Shown here: positions 52,600 to 63,200 of the stretch, piece by piece
How the letters are laid out: every line of letters starts with the position of its first letter
How positions within the stretch are numbered: the first letter of the stretch is position 1
NCBI RefSeq assembly: GCF_014302995.1
Contig: NZ_CP060295.1
Coordinates: forward strand, 4,145,501 to 4,209,500
Length of the DNA: 64,000 nt
Source: Variovorax sp. PAMC26660
Lineage (GTDB): Bacteria > Pseudomonadota > Gammaproteobacteria > Burkholderiales > Burkholderiaceae_C
Reading direction: 5' to 3'
Notes under the pieces: generated by a model
The model's database searches: none
What the model was told of the DNA's origin: nothing
What the model saw: only the letters and a program-made list of their open reading frames with translations
Translations under genes and position numbers: made by a program

Positions 52600-53913
52600 A
52601 TGATCGTCGACAGGGATTCGCTGCCGCCTCCGCCGCCGTTCTGGCACCGGCTCAACAGCTTCTTCGCCTTTCCGTTCCAGATGCGGCCGCTGGCTTACGG
52701 CCTGGTGCTGTCGTTCTGCAGCCTGCTGTTCGAGGCCGTTTTCTTCTTGCCCGACGCCTTGGCCTTCGTGCTCATCGAGATCGGCATCATGCTGGCCGCC
52801 AGCCGCTACGGCTTCAAGATCATCGCGCTCGGTGCGCGCGGCATGCGCGACTCGGCCGACTTCGGCCGTGAGTCCAGCGACGACTGGACCTACCTGCCCT
52901 GGAAGCTGTTCGCCATCTCGGTGGTGCAGGCCTTCCTGATCGGCTGGCTGGCCTGGTACGCGCCGATGCTGGGCACGGTCGGGTTGTTCGTCATGTCCTT
53001 CACCTTTCCGGCGGCGGTCATCGTGCTGGTGCAGTCCGGCAGCTTCTTCCAGGCGATGAACCCCGGCCATGTGATGGACGCAATGCGCATCATCGGCTGG
53101 CCCTATGCGCTGCTGTGCTTCTTCCTGTTCCTGCTGAGCACGGGCGCGCAGATCGCCATTTCGATGGTGGTGCCGGTGTTCGACGGCCGCATCATCCTGC
53201 CGATTGTCAATTTCGCGTTCATCTACTTCGGCTGGGTCATGGCGAGCCTGCTGGGCTACGTGATGTTCCAGCACCACGCTGCCTTCGGCATCGACGCCGT
53301 GCCCGGCAGCGAACTGGGCGACGGCGCCCCGGTGGACCGCCGCACGCCCGAGCAGATCGCCGCGCAGCGCACCGATGCCGAAGTGGCGCAACTGATCACC
53401 GACGGCGACCTGGCCGCCGCGCTCGGCACTGCGTACGAGGCGCAGCGCACGGCTGCGTCGGACGACCTGTCGGCGCAGCGCCGCTACCACCGCGTGCTGA
53501 CGATGCTGCCCGACAAGCAGGCCACGATGCTCGACCAAGCGCGGCGCTTCATTGCGCTGCTGATGCGGCGCGACCTGGGGTCCGAGGCGCTCAAGGTCTT
53601 CAAGCTCTGCCGTGAGCGCGACAAGACTTTTTCGCTCGACGACCCGGCGATGGTGATCGCGATGGCGCGTGCCGAATGGCGCAACGGCGACGCGCACGCC
53701 ACGCTGGCGCTGCTGTCGGGCTTCGACCGGCGCTTTCGCGGGAACGAGGCGATTCCGCAGGCCTATGAGTTGGCCGCCCGCGCGCTGGTGCAGGGGCTGG
53801 GCCGCGCCGACATGGCGCAGCCGATCCTGACGACGTTGGAGTCGCGTTATCCGGACAGTGAGCAGACGCAGGAAGTGCGCTGGTTGCTGCGGCCGGCGGC
53901 GCCGGCGGCATAG
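52600..53913 (+). CDS. membrane protein with C-terminal TPR-like region
   Basis: About 437 residues. The first half contains about six hydrophobic helices (AYGLVLSFCSLLFEAVFFL, LLCFFLFLLSTGAQIAISMVV and others) with a short cytoplasmic loop. The second half, from about residue 245, is soluble and helical (ALGTAYEAQRTAASDDLSAQRRYHRVLTML, LGSEALKVFKLCRERDK), with repeats of TPR character. The membrane half resembles DUF4013-type proteins. Function unknown. It starts 16 bases after the small frame at 52355-52583, so both may be one transcript. Confidence 0.75.
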   Translation: MIVDRDSLPPPPPFWHRLNSFFAFPFQMRPLAYGLVLSFCSLLFEAVFFLPDALAFVLIEIGIMLAASRYGFKIIALGARGMRDSADFGRESSDDWTYLPWKLFAISVVQAFLIGWLAWYAPMLGTVGLFVMSFTFPAAVIVLVQSGSFFQAMNPGHVMDAMRIIGWPYALLCFFLFLLSTGAQIAISMVVPVFDGRIILPIVNFAFIYFGWVMASLLGYVMFQHHAAFGIDAVPGSELGDGAPVDRRTPEQIAAQRTDAEVAQLITDGDLAAALGTAYEAQRTAASDDLSAQRRYHRVLTMLPDKQATMLDQARRFIALLMRRDLGSEALKVFKLCRERDKTFSLDDPAMVIAMARAEWRNGDAHATLALLSGFDRRFRGNEAIPQAYELAARALVQGLGRADMAQPILTTLESRYPDSEQTQEVRWLLRPAAPAA

Positions 53914-54211
53914 GGACGGGCGCGGGCTTTCGGCCTGCAGGATTGTTCATCAGGTGAGAGATCGCGGCCGCTGGCATCGGAGGCCGACGCGCCCCGCCTG
54001 CAGCAGGCGACTATTGCGCAAAGCTTTCACACGTCCAATCGAATGTAGTTCGTAAGAATTACACGCGCTAGAGAGCGGTTGCGTGTTGTTTTTATCTGTG
54101 ACGAAGTGCCTCGCTTGCAAGGGTTTTCCCTTTGCATAATCGCTCCCCCCGTTTCGTGCGTCTTGTCACAGGTCACGTTCCGGAAAAACAACTGTCAGGG
54201 AGCGCCAGAAC
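53914..54211. promoter_or_regulatory. leader region of the haemagglutinin gene
   Basis: About 300 bases that turn AT-rich from 54020 to 54145 (TCGTAAGAATTACACG, TTGTTTTTATCTGTGACG, CTTTGCATAATCGC) before the haemagglutinin start, which has GGGAG upstream. A promoter is likely here, but the TTGCAA/CATAAT pair at 54115/54135 has too short a spacer to be trusted. No gene is seen. Confidence 0.35.
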
Positions 54212-57200
54212 ATGAATCGCCATTTGCACCGCATCGTCTTCAATGCCGCGAGAGGCATGCGCATGGTGGTTCAGGAAACGGCTACGAGCACGGGCAAGGG
54301 ATCGTCCAAGGCGACAGGCGGCAGCAAGACGGCGTCGTCGGTGGCCGCATCGGTACTGACAACAACCGCGCTCTTCGGGCTCCTGGGGCCGATGCCCAGC
54401 CAGGCCCAGATCGTCGGCGCCCCTAACGTCCCGGGCAACCTTCGCCCGACCGTACTGGTTGCGCCCAACGGCCTGCCCTTGATCAATGTGCAGACGCCGT
54501 CCGCCGCAGGCGTTTCGCGCAACGTCTACAACCAGTTCAACGTCGGACCCAACGGCGCGATTCTCAACAACAGCCGCGCGAATGTGCAGACCCAGCTCGG
54601 TGGTTTTGTGCAGGGGAATCCGCACTTGGCCACTGGTCCGGCGCGCATCATCCTCAACGAAGTCAACGGCGGCATTCCGAGCCAGCTTCGCGGCTATATC
54701 GAAGTCGGCGGGCAACGCGCTGAAGTGATCATTGCCAACCCGGCCGGCATCAGCGTCGATGGCGGGGGCTTCATCAACGCGAGCCGTGCCACGTTGACCA
54801 CTGGCACGCCACAGTTCAGTCCATCAGGAAGTCTTGACAGCTTTCTCGTGCGCGGCGGCACCATCAGCATCGATGGTGCGGGCCTCGATGCCAGCAAGAC
54901 CGACTACGCGGCAATTCTTGCCCGTGCCGTGCAGGCCAACGCGGGCATCTGGGCCAGCGAGCTGAAGGTTGTGGCCGGGGCCAATCAGGTGTCGGCGGAT
55001 TACAGCCAGATCAGCCCAACCACAGGCACCGGTCCCGTGCCCACCTTCGCACTCGATGTAGCCGCGCTCGGCGGCATGTACGCCGGAAAGATCACGCTCA
55101 TCGGCACCGAAGCGGGCCTTGGCGTTCGCAATGCCGGCACCATCCAGGCCGCACCGGGCACCCCCGTGCTTGCAGGGGCAGGTCAATTGGTGGTGACCAG
55201 TGCGGGCCGCCTTGAGAACATCGGAGCGATCCAGGCCACGGCCGATGCGAACCTTGCGGCATCGAACCTTGCCAATGGCGGCCGCATCAGCAGCGGCGGC
55301 AATCTGAAGATTGCGACACAAGACACGCTGGCCAATTCGCTCAACGGCGCGGGCGGCACGCTCGAAGGCGCGCGCGTGGAGCTTGCCAGCGTCGCGGGCA
55401 ACATCGATAACCGCAACGGCGGCACGATTCGCCAGACGAGCAGTGCAGCCCTTGCCATCTCCGCGCCAGTCTTGAGCAACACCGCCGGTGGCGTGATCGG
55501 ACTGGAGCCTGTCGCGGCAACACCACCGCAGTCTGGAAGCGAAACAAGTCCAGGCACAGGCGGCGCCGCCATCACCCCAGGCTCGCCCGGCGCGGGAAGC
55601 GGTTCTGGTTCCGGCGCAACCATCACGCCTGCACCGTATGTTCCTCCGTCGCCCGGCGCGATCACCGCTGCAGGCGGGATCCTCAACGATGGCGGTCGCA
55701 TCTATGCGGGCGGCCCGATCTCGCTGGAGAGCGCGAACATCATCAACAACGGCGGGACCTTGAATCTCGCCAGCATGAGGGTCAGCCAGCCCACCTTCGA
55801 CAACCGCGGTGGCACGGTGAACATCAGCAACGGTTTCAGCGCCAATGTCGAACGCTTCGACAACATGGGCGGGGAACTGAATGCGGGCAGCCTGAACATC
55901 GCGAGCAGCGGTGATCTGATCAACGTCGACGGCGCGCTCACCAGCGCCACCGATGCCAACCTCACGGTCGGAGGCAAAGCCGACAACACGCGTGGGACGA
56001 TTTCCGCGGCGGCCGCCTTGACCGCGAATGTGGCGGGGGCGACGAACAACAGCGCCGGCACCCTTGCTTCCAATCAAGGCCTGACGTTCAACACCAACTC
56101 TCTGGACAACACCAAGGGCAGCATCCAATCGGCACAGGCCGGGGTTCGGCTCACAGTGACCAGCCAACTGGCCAACGGCAGTGGTGGCGCCATCGGTGCG
56201 ACTTCGGACCTGAACGTTCAGGCAGGCACGCTTGTCAACGGTGGAAGCCTGCGCGGCGCCAATGATGTCAAGGTTGCGGTCGGGGGCGCACTGACCAACG
56301 ACGGCAGCATTACCGCAGGCCGAAACACAACGATCACGACGGGTAGCCTGCAAGGCCGCAACGCCGGCGTGCTTGGTGCCGGCGTGCTTGGTGCCGGCGT
56401 GCAGAACGACGGCAAGCTTGGCGGCGCTGGCGATTTGCGCGTGACGAGCACTGGCGCATTGGTCGCCAACGGCATCAATCTCGCCGCGGGCGACGCTACG
56501 CTGCAAGGCGCGAGCGTCGATCTCTCGGCCAGCCAGACCAGCGCGGCCAATATCGCGATCACTGCGACCCAAGGTAACGTGGTCACCGGCAGCAAAGCCG
56601 CCGTTGTTACGCCGGGCATCTTGAGCATCACCGCCAATGCTCAGCCTGGCCAGACCTTGGTGAACGATGCCGGTCAACTCAACGCCGGGAAGTTGGACCT
56701 GAACGTCTCGAACATCGCCAACACGAATGGCGGCGAGATCGTGCAGACCGGTGGCGAGGCCTTGACCATCGCCACCAGCGGCACCCTGAACAACGATGGC
56801 GGACGCATCGCCAGCAATGGCCAGGATCTGAACCTGCGCGGCGCAAGCATCACCAATGCAAACGGCCAGATCGAGCATGCCGGAGCCGGCATGCTCACCA
56901 TTGCGGGCGGAAGCTACAACGGGGCCAATGGCCAGATCACCACCAACAAGGCATTGACCGTCGCCATGTCGGGCACCTTCAATCAGGACGGCACAAAAGC
57001 CAGGACCAGCGCCGAGCGGGTCACCATCGATGCCGGGTCACTCAGCAACCGTGGGGGCCAGATCATCCAGACCGGCTCCGATGCCACGCGCATCAACGTG
57101 GTTGGCGCAGCGGACAACAGTGACGGCACCATCGCCAGCAATGGCAATACGAACATCGCGGCCGGCAGCCTGACCAACCAGGGCGGCATTGTTCGCGCAA

Positions 57201-60200
57201 CTGGCACCTCCAACCTCGACGTGATCGTGGACAGCGTGCTGGACAACAGCAAGAACGGCGAGATCGGCGCAGGCGCTAATGCGACGATCACCGTCAAGAA
57301 CAAAGCCGGGAGCCTGAACAACGACACAGGCAGCATCACCGCTGCCGGCGATCTGAGCGCCACCATCGGCGGGGCCGCAACAAACGTCGGCGGCATGCTG
57401 GCCGCCAAGGGCAACACCACCTTCAGCGCGAATACGCTGGACAACAGCAAGGGCACTGTGGCCGCGGTGGCGGGCAATCTCGGGGTCACGACCATGGGCG
57501 TGACCATCAACAAGGAAGGCGGGATGAAGGCTGGTGGCGCAGCAACGCTCACCAATGGCGGTCTGGTGAACGATGCAGGCAAGGTCACCGGCAAGACCCT
57601 CGTCATCGATGCCAGCGACAAGTTGCTGAGCAACGACCATGGCATCTTGGACTCTGCTGCCACGCTGGACATCCGTTCCGGCGCGCTCGGCAACAACGCG
57701 GGCCTGATCCAGTCAGTCGATGCGATGAGCGTCAACACCCGTGGCCAGAAACTGACGAACACCCGTTCGCCGGACCCCGAGAAAAAGCAAGGCGAGATCA
57801 TCAGCGGCGGCGCGTTGACGCTCAGGACCGGTGCCGTCGACAACACGGCGGGCTACATCGGGTCCAAGGGCCTTCTTGACGCCGAGACCGGCAAGTTCAC
57901 GAACGCCAGTGGAGGCACGGTGCTCGGCCAATCCACAGTAGCAATCAACACCAAGGATGCGAGCTACGACAACAGTGGCGGCCAGACCCAGGCGGTAGGC
58001 GATCTCACGATCAACGCCGGGGACATCCAGAATTCTGGCGGCCTCGTGCGCTCCCTTGCAAAAACCACCTTGAATGCCGCAAGCATCGGCAATGCCAACA
58101 CGCGTAGCGCCAACCAAGGCATCGAAGGCAAGAACGTTTCCATCGGGGTTGGCGGCCTGAACAACAACACAGGTGCCGTTCGTGCCGATCAGAATGTCAC
58201 GATCGTCAGCAGTGGTCCTCTGGACAACAGCAAAGGCCTGATCTCCGCCATACAGACGCTGGCCATCAAGGATCCCAATGCGGGCAATCCCGGTGCCAAG
58301 ACCCTCGTGATCACGAACACCGATGGAACATTGGTCGGGGGCACGGCCGCAGTGCGCGGCCCTGACGGCAAGGTGCAAACCCCGGGATTCGGCGGCGTGG
58401 TGCTTGACGCCAAAAGTTTCAGCAACGACGGCCAGCTCGTCTCGGCCAACGATCTGGGTGTCGCGCTCGTGGGCGATATCACCAACAACGCAGAGGTCGC
58501 TGCCAACGGGAACCTGAGCTACGCCACCACCGGCACACTCACGAACAACGGAAAACTGCTGGCCGGACAGAAACTCACGATAGGCGGCAGCGACATCAAC
58601 AACACGGCCAGCGCCGAGATGTCTGGGGCCGATACTGTCGTCAACGCCAGCGGCACCCTGATCAACCGGGGCCTGATCGACAGCAAGGGCGCCACGCAGG
58701 TCAATGCGGGTGCGGTGAAGAACATCGGCACAGGCCGCATCTACGGCAACCAGTTGTCTATTGGCACAGGCACGCTCGACAACGATGCGGAGACCGCCAA
58801 CGGCGTGACCAAGGCGGGCACCATTGCCGCGCGCAACACCTTGAACATCGGCGCGAACACCATCAACAACCGCGAGCATGCGCTGATCTTCAGTGGCGGC
58901 ACGACGGCCGACGCGATGCGCATCGGCGCCAGGCTGGATGCCGACCGCCTGGCCACCGGGCAGGGCTCAGTGCTCAACAACCTGAGCGCCGACATCGAGT
59001 CGCTGGGGAGCATGGTGATCTCGATGGACAACGTCAACAACCGCGACATTCACATCGAGCGCGGTGAGCCGGTGGTCAAGACAAGTGTCGCCGTGACGTA
59101 CGCGCCCTACATTCCGCAGCCTGGGCGTGGGGGCTTCTATACCCTGGACCAGGTGCGGCTTGATCCGATCAATCGCACGATGTTCTTGAGGAAGCCTGAT
59201 GGCAGCGAAGAACTGATCGGCACGGGCGGCTATGGCCAATGGACCGCACCGCTCATCGCGATCAGCGACACCGCCAAAAACCTCGACCCCGCGCGCATGG
59301 CGGCTGCAGGCGACATTGCGGTCTCCGGCCGCTTCTACAACGAGAACAGCCAGGTGACGGCCGGCGGCACAGCCACAGGCGGCCCCTACGTGCCCGAACA
59401 GATGAAGGGGCAGGTCACCCTCGCAGTCGGCACGGCGACCGTGATCAGCGACCAAGGAGAACTGGCGGCTCCGGTGGCTGGTAGCACGAAGTTCGACACC
59501 ATCTCGCTGGGGGCATACAAGTACGAACCCAACCTCAATGCCGTGAACGGCAAGGCACTGGGCCCAGCCTCCAGCGTCAACGTGGGCACCCATGCGGGTG
59601 GCGTCGGTGGGGTGGGCGCCGGCAGCGGCCCGGCCACCATCGTTGAAGTTCCAGCCCAGGTTGGTGCGGTGGTGAGCGTTGGAGGCCAGAGTGCGGGCAG
59701 TACAGACGGTGTAGCCACAACGGCTCAGGCGGGTTCGGCGCGAACCATTCCGATGGTCGTGCGCACCAGCGCGCCCAACATTGCCGTCCCCCGCGCCAGT
59801 CTGTTCAATGTCCGCTCCGAAGCAGGTAGCCACTACCTGATCGAAACCGATCCTCGCTTTGCAAACTACCGTAACTGGCTCAGCAGCGACTATCTGCTGA
59901 ACAACCTCGGGCAGGACCCGAACAATATCCTCAAGCGCCTGGGCGATGGCTTCTACGAACAGAAGCTCATCCGTGAGCAAGTCGCGCAGTTGACTGGCTA
60001 CCGCTTCCTGGACGGTTTTGCCAACGACGACGACCAGTACGCCGCGTTGATGAATGCGGGGGCCACCTTCGCCAAGCAATATGGCCTGCGCCCTGGCATC
60101 GGCTTGTCGGCCGCACAGATGGCGCAACTGACCAGCGACATCGTCTGGCTGGTCGAGCGCTCTGTAACCCTGCCCGACGGCAGCACGCAACAGGCGCTGG

Positions 60201-63200
60201 TGCCTCAGGTGTACGTGCGCGTGCGGCCAGGGGACATCGACGGCTCGGGCGCTCTCCTGAGTGCTGATGCCACCGTGATCAAGACCTCCGGCGATCTGGT
60301 CAACACAGGCACCATTGCTGGACGGACCCTGGTGTCGATCAACGCCGAGAACGTCAACAACCTCGGTGGCCGCATTGCCGGTGGCAGCATCGGCATCAAC
60401 GCACGCAACGACCTGAACAACATCGGCGGCAGCATCACCGCGCGCGACGCGGCTATGCTGACAGCCGGGCGCGACATCAACATCCAGACCACGACACAGA
60501 CCGGCGTATCGCGCACGGACATCGACCGCGTGGCTGGCGTGTACGTCACCGATCCGGGGGGCGTGTTGATCGCTTCTGCGGGGCGCGATACCAACCTCAT
60601 CGCTGCTGCGCTGGTCAGCGCCGGATCGGTTGCGGTGGGCGCAGGGCGCAACATCAACCTGGGTACCGTCACCGAAAACCGCAGTTCCGTCGTCGCGGGC
60701 AAGGGCATCGCGGCAGTCGCATTTGAGAGTCGCGAAGTGGGCTCCGTCATCCAGGGCCAAGACAATGTGCGTCTTGCTGCTGGCAGCGACTTGAACATCC
60801 GGGCGGGTGCCATCGCCAGCGTTGACGGTGCATTGATAGCAACGGCCAGGAACGATATCAATGTCACGGCGGGGCAGTCCACGAGCAGCATCGCCACGTC
60901 TACCCAGTCTTCGTCCAAGAGCCTGTTCAAGAAATCCAGCTCCAGTACCTTCGACAGCACCAGTACCACGGATGTCTTGTCCAGCAGCTTGAGCGGCAAG
61001 AGCATGGCGCTGGTGGCCGGTAACGACGTCAACCTGAAGGCCGCGCAACTTCGCACCGCTGAGGCCATGAGCTTGTCGGCAGGTCGAGATATCAATCTCA
61101 CGACGGCCAACCGGACGACGCAGGAAGCCCACGCCAAGCAAAGCCGAAGCAGCGCCACCGGCCTGGGCAACGCCATCGGCATGTCCATGGGCCCCGACAC
61201 CCCCAATGGCGCCGCCATGAGGGGCAGCAAGTCCGCCACAAGTGCCAATGGAAGCAGCCGCACTGATGCGATTGGGACGAGCGTTTCGGCGGGGAGCCTG
61301 CAGACAGTGAGTGGACGCGATACCACCTTGCAGGCGGCCACTGTCGTCGCCGACAACAACATCACCATGCTGGCCGGTCGCAACCTCACCATCGAGAGCG
61401 CCCAGAACACGCGCACGGAGAGCAGCTACGACGCCAACAGCAAGTCCGGCATGGTGGGCAAGTGGTACAACCCGGCCATCGGGAACATCAAGGGTTCCCA
61501 GGCGACTGCAACCACCAGCACGACCCAACAGGCCAGCCAGGTCGCCAGCCTGCAAGGCAACGTGACCTTGGTGGCCGGCAACGAATACCGCCAGACCGCC
61601 AGCAGCGTCCTGGCCGCAGGACAGGCCGGGCCACTGGTGGGCGGCGACGTCAACATCCTTGCGAAGAACGTCGTCATCAACGAGGCCTACAACACCTCCA
61701 TGTCGGTGACCATGGACAAGAGTTCCAGCAGCATCCTAGGCGGCAGCGCCAGCGTCATGGGGATCAGTACCGACACCCTCAAGGGGGCATCCAGCACGAT
61801 CAAGGCCATGGGCGATACCAGCGACAGTCGTTCACAGGCGCTGGGCGCCCTCAACCTGGCCATGAGCGGCAAGCAGGTGTACGACACCGCCAGCAAGCTC
61901 GCCAACGGTGGCGGCATGAGCTACGGCGTGAGCGTCAATGTCAGCCGCAACACCAGCCAGAGCACCAGCATCACGAGCAGCAGCGAGGCCGTGGGCTCGG
62001 GCGTCGTGGGGGCCAACAACGTCAATATCGCGGCCACGGGCGACGGCAAAGACTCGAACATCCACGCCATCGGCTCCACCATCGCGGCGGGCAACACCGC
62101 CAACCTGGCAGCCGACAACGACGTGACGCTGGAGGCCAGTAAAAACACCAGCAAGACGGTCGGGCAGAACTCCAGCCGCGGCGCCAACGTAGGCGTCACC
62201 TTCGGGGCCGGCGCGCAGACCGGCTTCAGCATCCAGTTGGGTGTGAGCAAGGGCAAGGGCCGCGACAACCAGGACAACATCAGCTACAACGCCACCCAGG
62301 TCAGCGGCGGCAAGGCCGTCAACATCAGCTCGGGTGGTGACCTGAATATGCGCGGAGGCATTGTTGAGGCCAACCGTGTCACGGCCGATGTGGGCGGCAA
62401 CCTGAACATCGAGAGCCTGCAGGACGTGAGCGTAGGGCAGTCACGCCAGAGCAGCGGTGGCTTCAATGTGAGCCTGTGCATTCCGCCCATCTGCTACGGC
62501 ATCAGCACAGCAGGGGGAAATGCAGCGGGGGCCAAGGCCGATGGCGTGTTCGTCAGCCCGGCCGTTCAGTCGGGCATCAAGGCCGGAGATGGTGGCTTCG
62601 ACGTCAAGGTCGCGGGCAACACAGACCTGAAGGGTGCGGTGATCGAGAGCACGCAAGCCGCCATCGACAACAAGAAGAACAGCTTCAGCACCGGCGGCGA
62701 GCTCACGATGAGCGATTTGCAGAACGTCAGTCAGTCCAGCGGCAGCAGCTTCTCGGTCAGCGGGAGCGTTGGGTTCTTTGCGGGGGACGAAGCGGCCCAT
62801 CGACAGGTTCTGCGCGAACGCGGCATGACCGATGCGGACATCGATGCGATGCGTCGACCGGGCGGCGGAGCTGGTGTGGGCAGCCACAGCGGCAACAACC
62901 AGACCAGCGTGACCAAGTCCGGCATCTCGGGTGTTGCGGGCGACCAGAACGTGAGGACCGGTGACAACAGCAGCGCCGGCACGTTGGTCAAGGACTGGAA
63001 CACCAAGACCATCATCAAGGATGTGCAGGCGCAGGCGCAGATATCGCAAGAGTTCAAGCAGAAGGCGGCCAAGGCCATTGGAGACTTTGCTGATGGAAAG
63101 CTCAACGACGCCAAGAAATTGCGCGGAGAGGCTGAAGCGGAGCTTGATCTCGACAAGAAGGCCGCGTTGATAGCTCAAGCGCGCGATCTGGAGACCAACT

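Noticed and set aside
54115..54140. Sigma-70 promoter TTGCAA...CATAAT before the haemagglutinin gene
   Set aside because: The spacer is 14 bases, too short for a standard promoter, so it is not called.
54824..61555. Several long minus-strand frames under the haemagglutinin gene
   Set aside because: They overlap an unbroken plus-strand frame with TPS and FHA features; the antisense frames have no recognisable domains.
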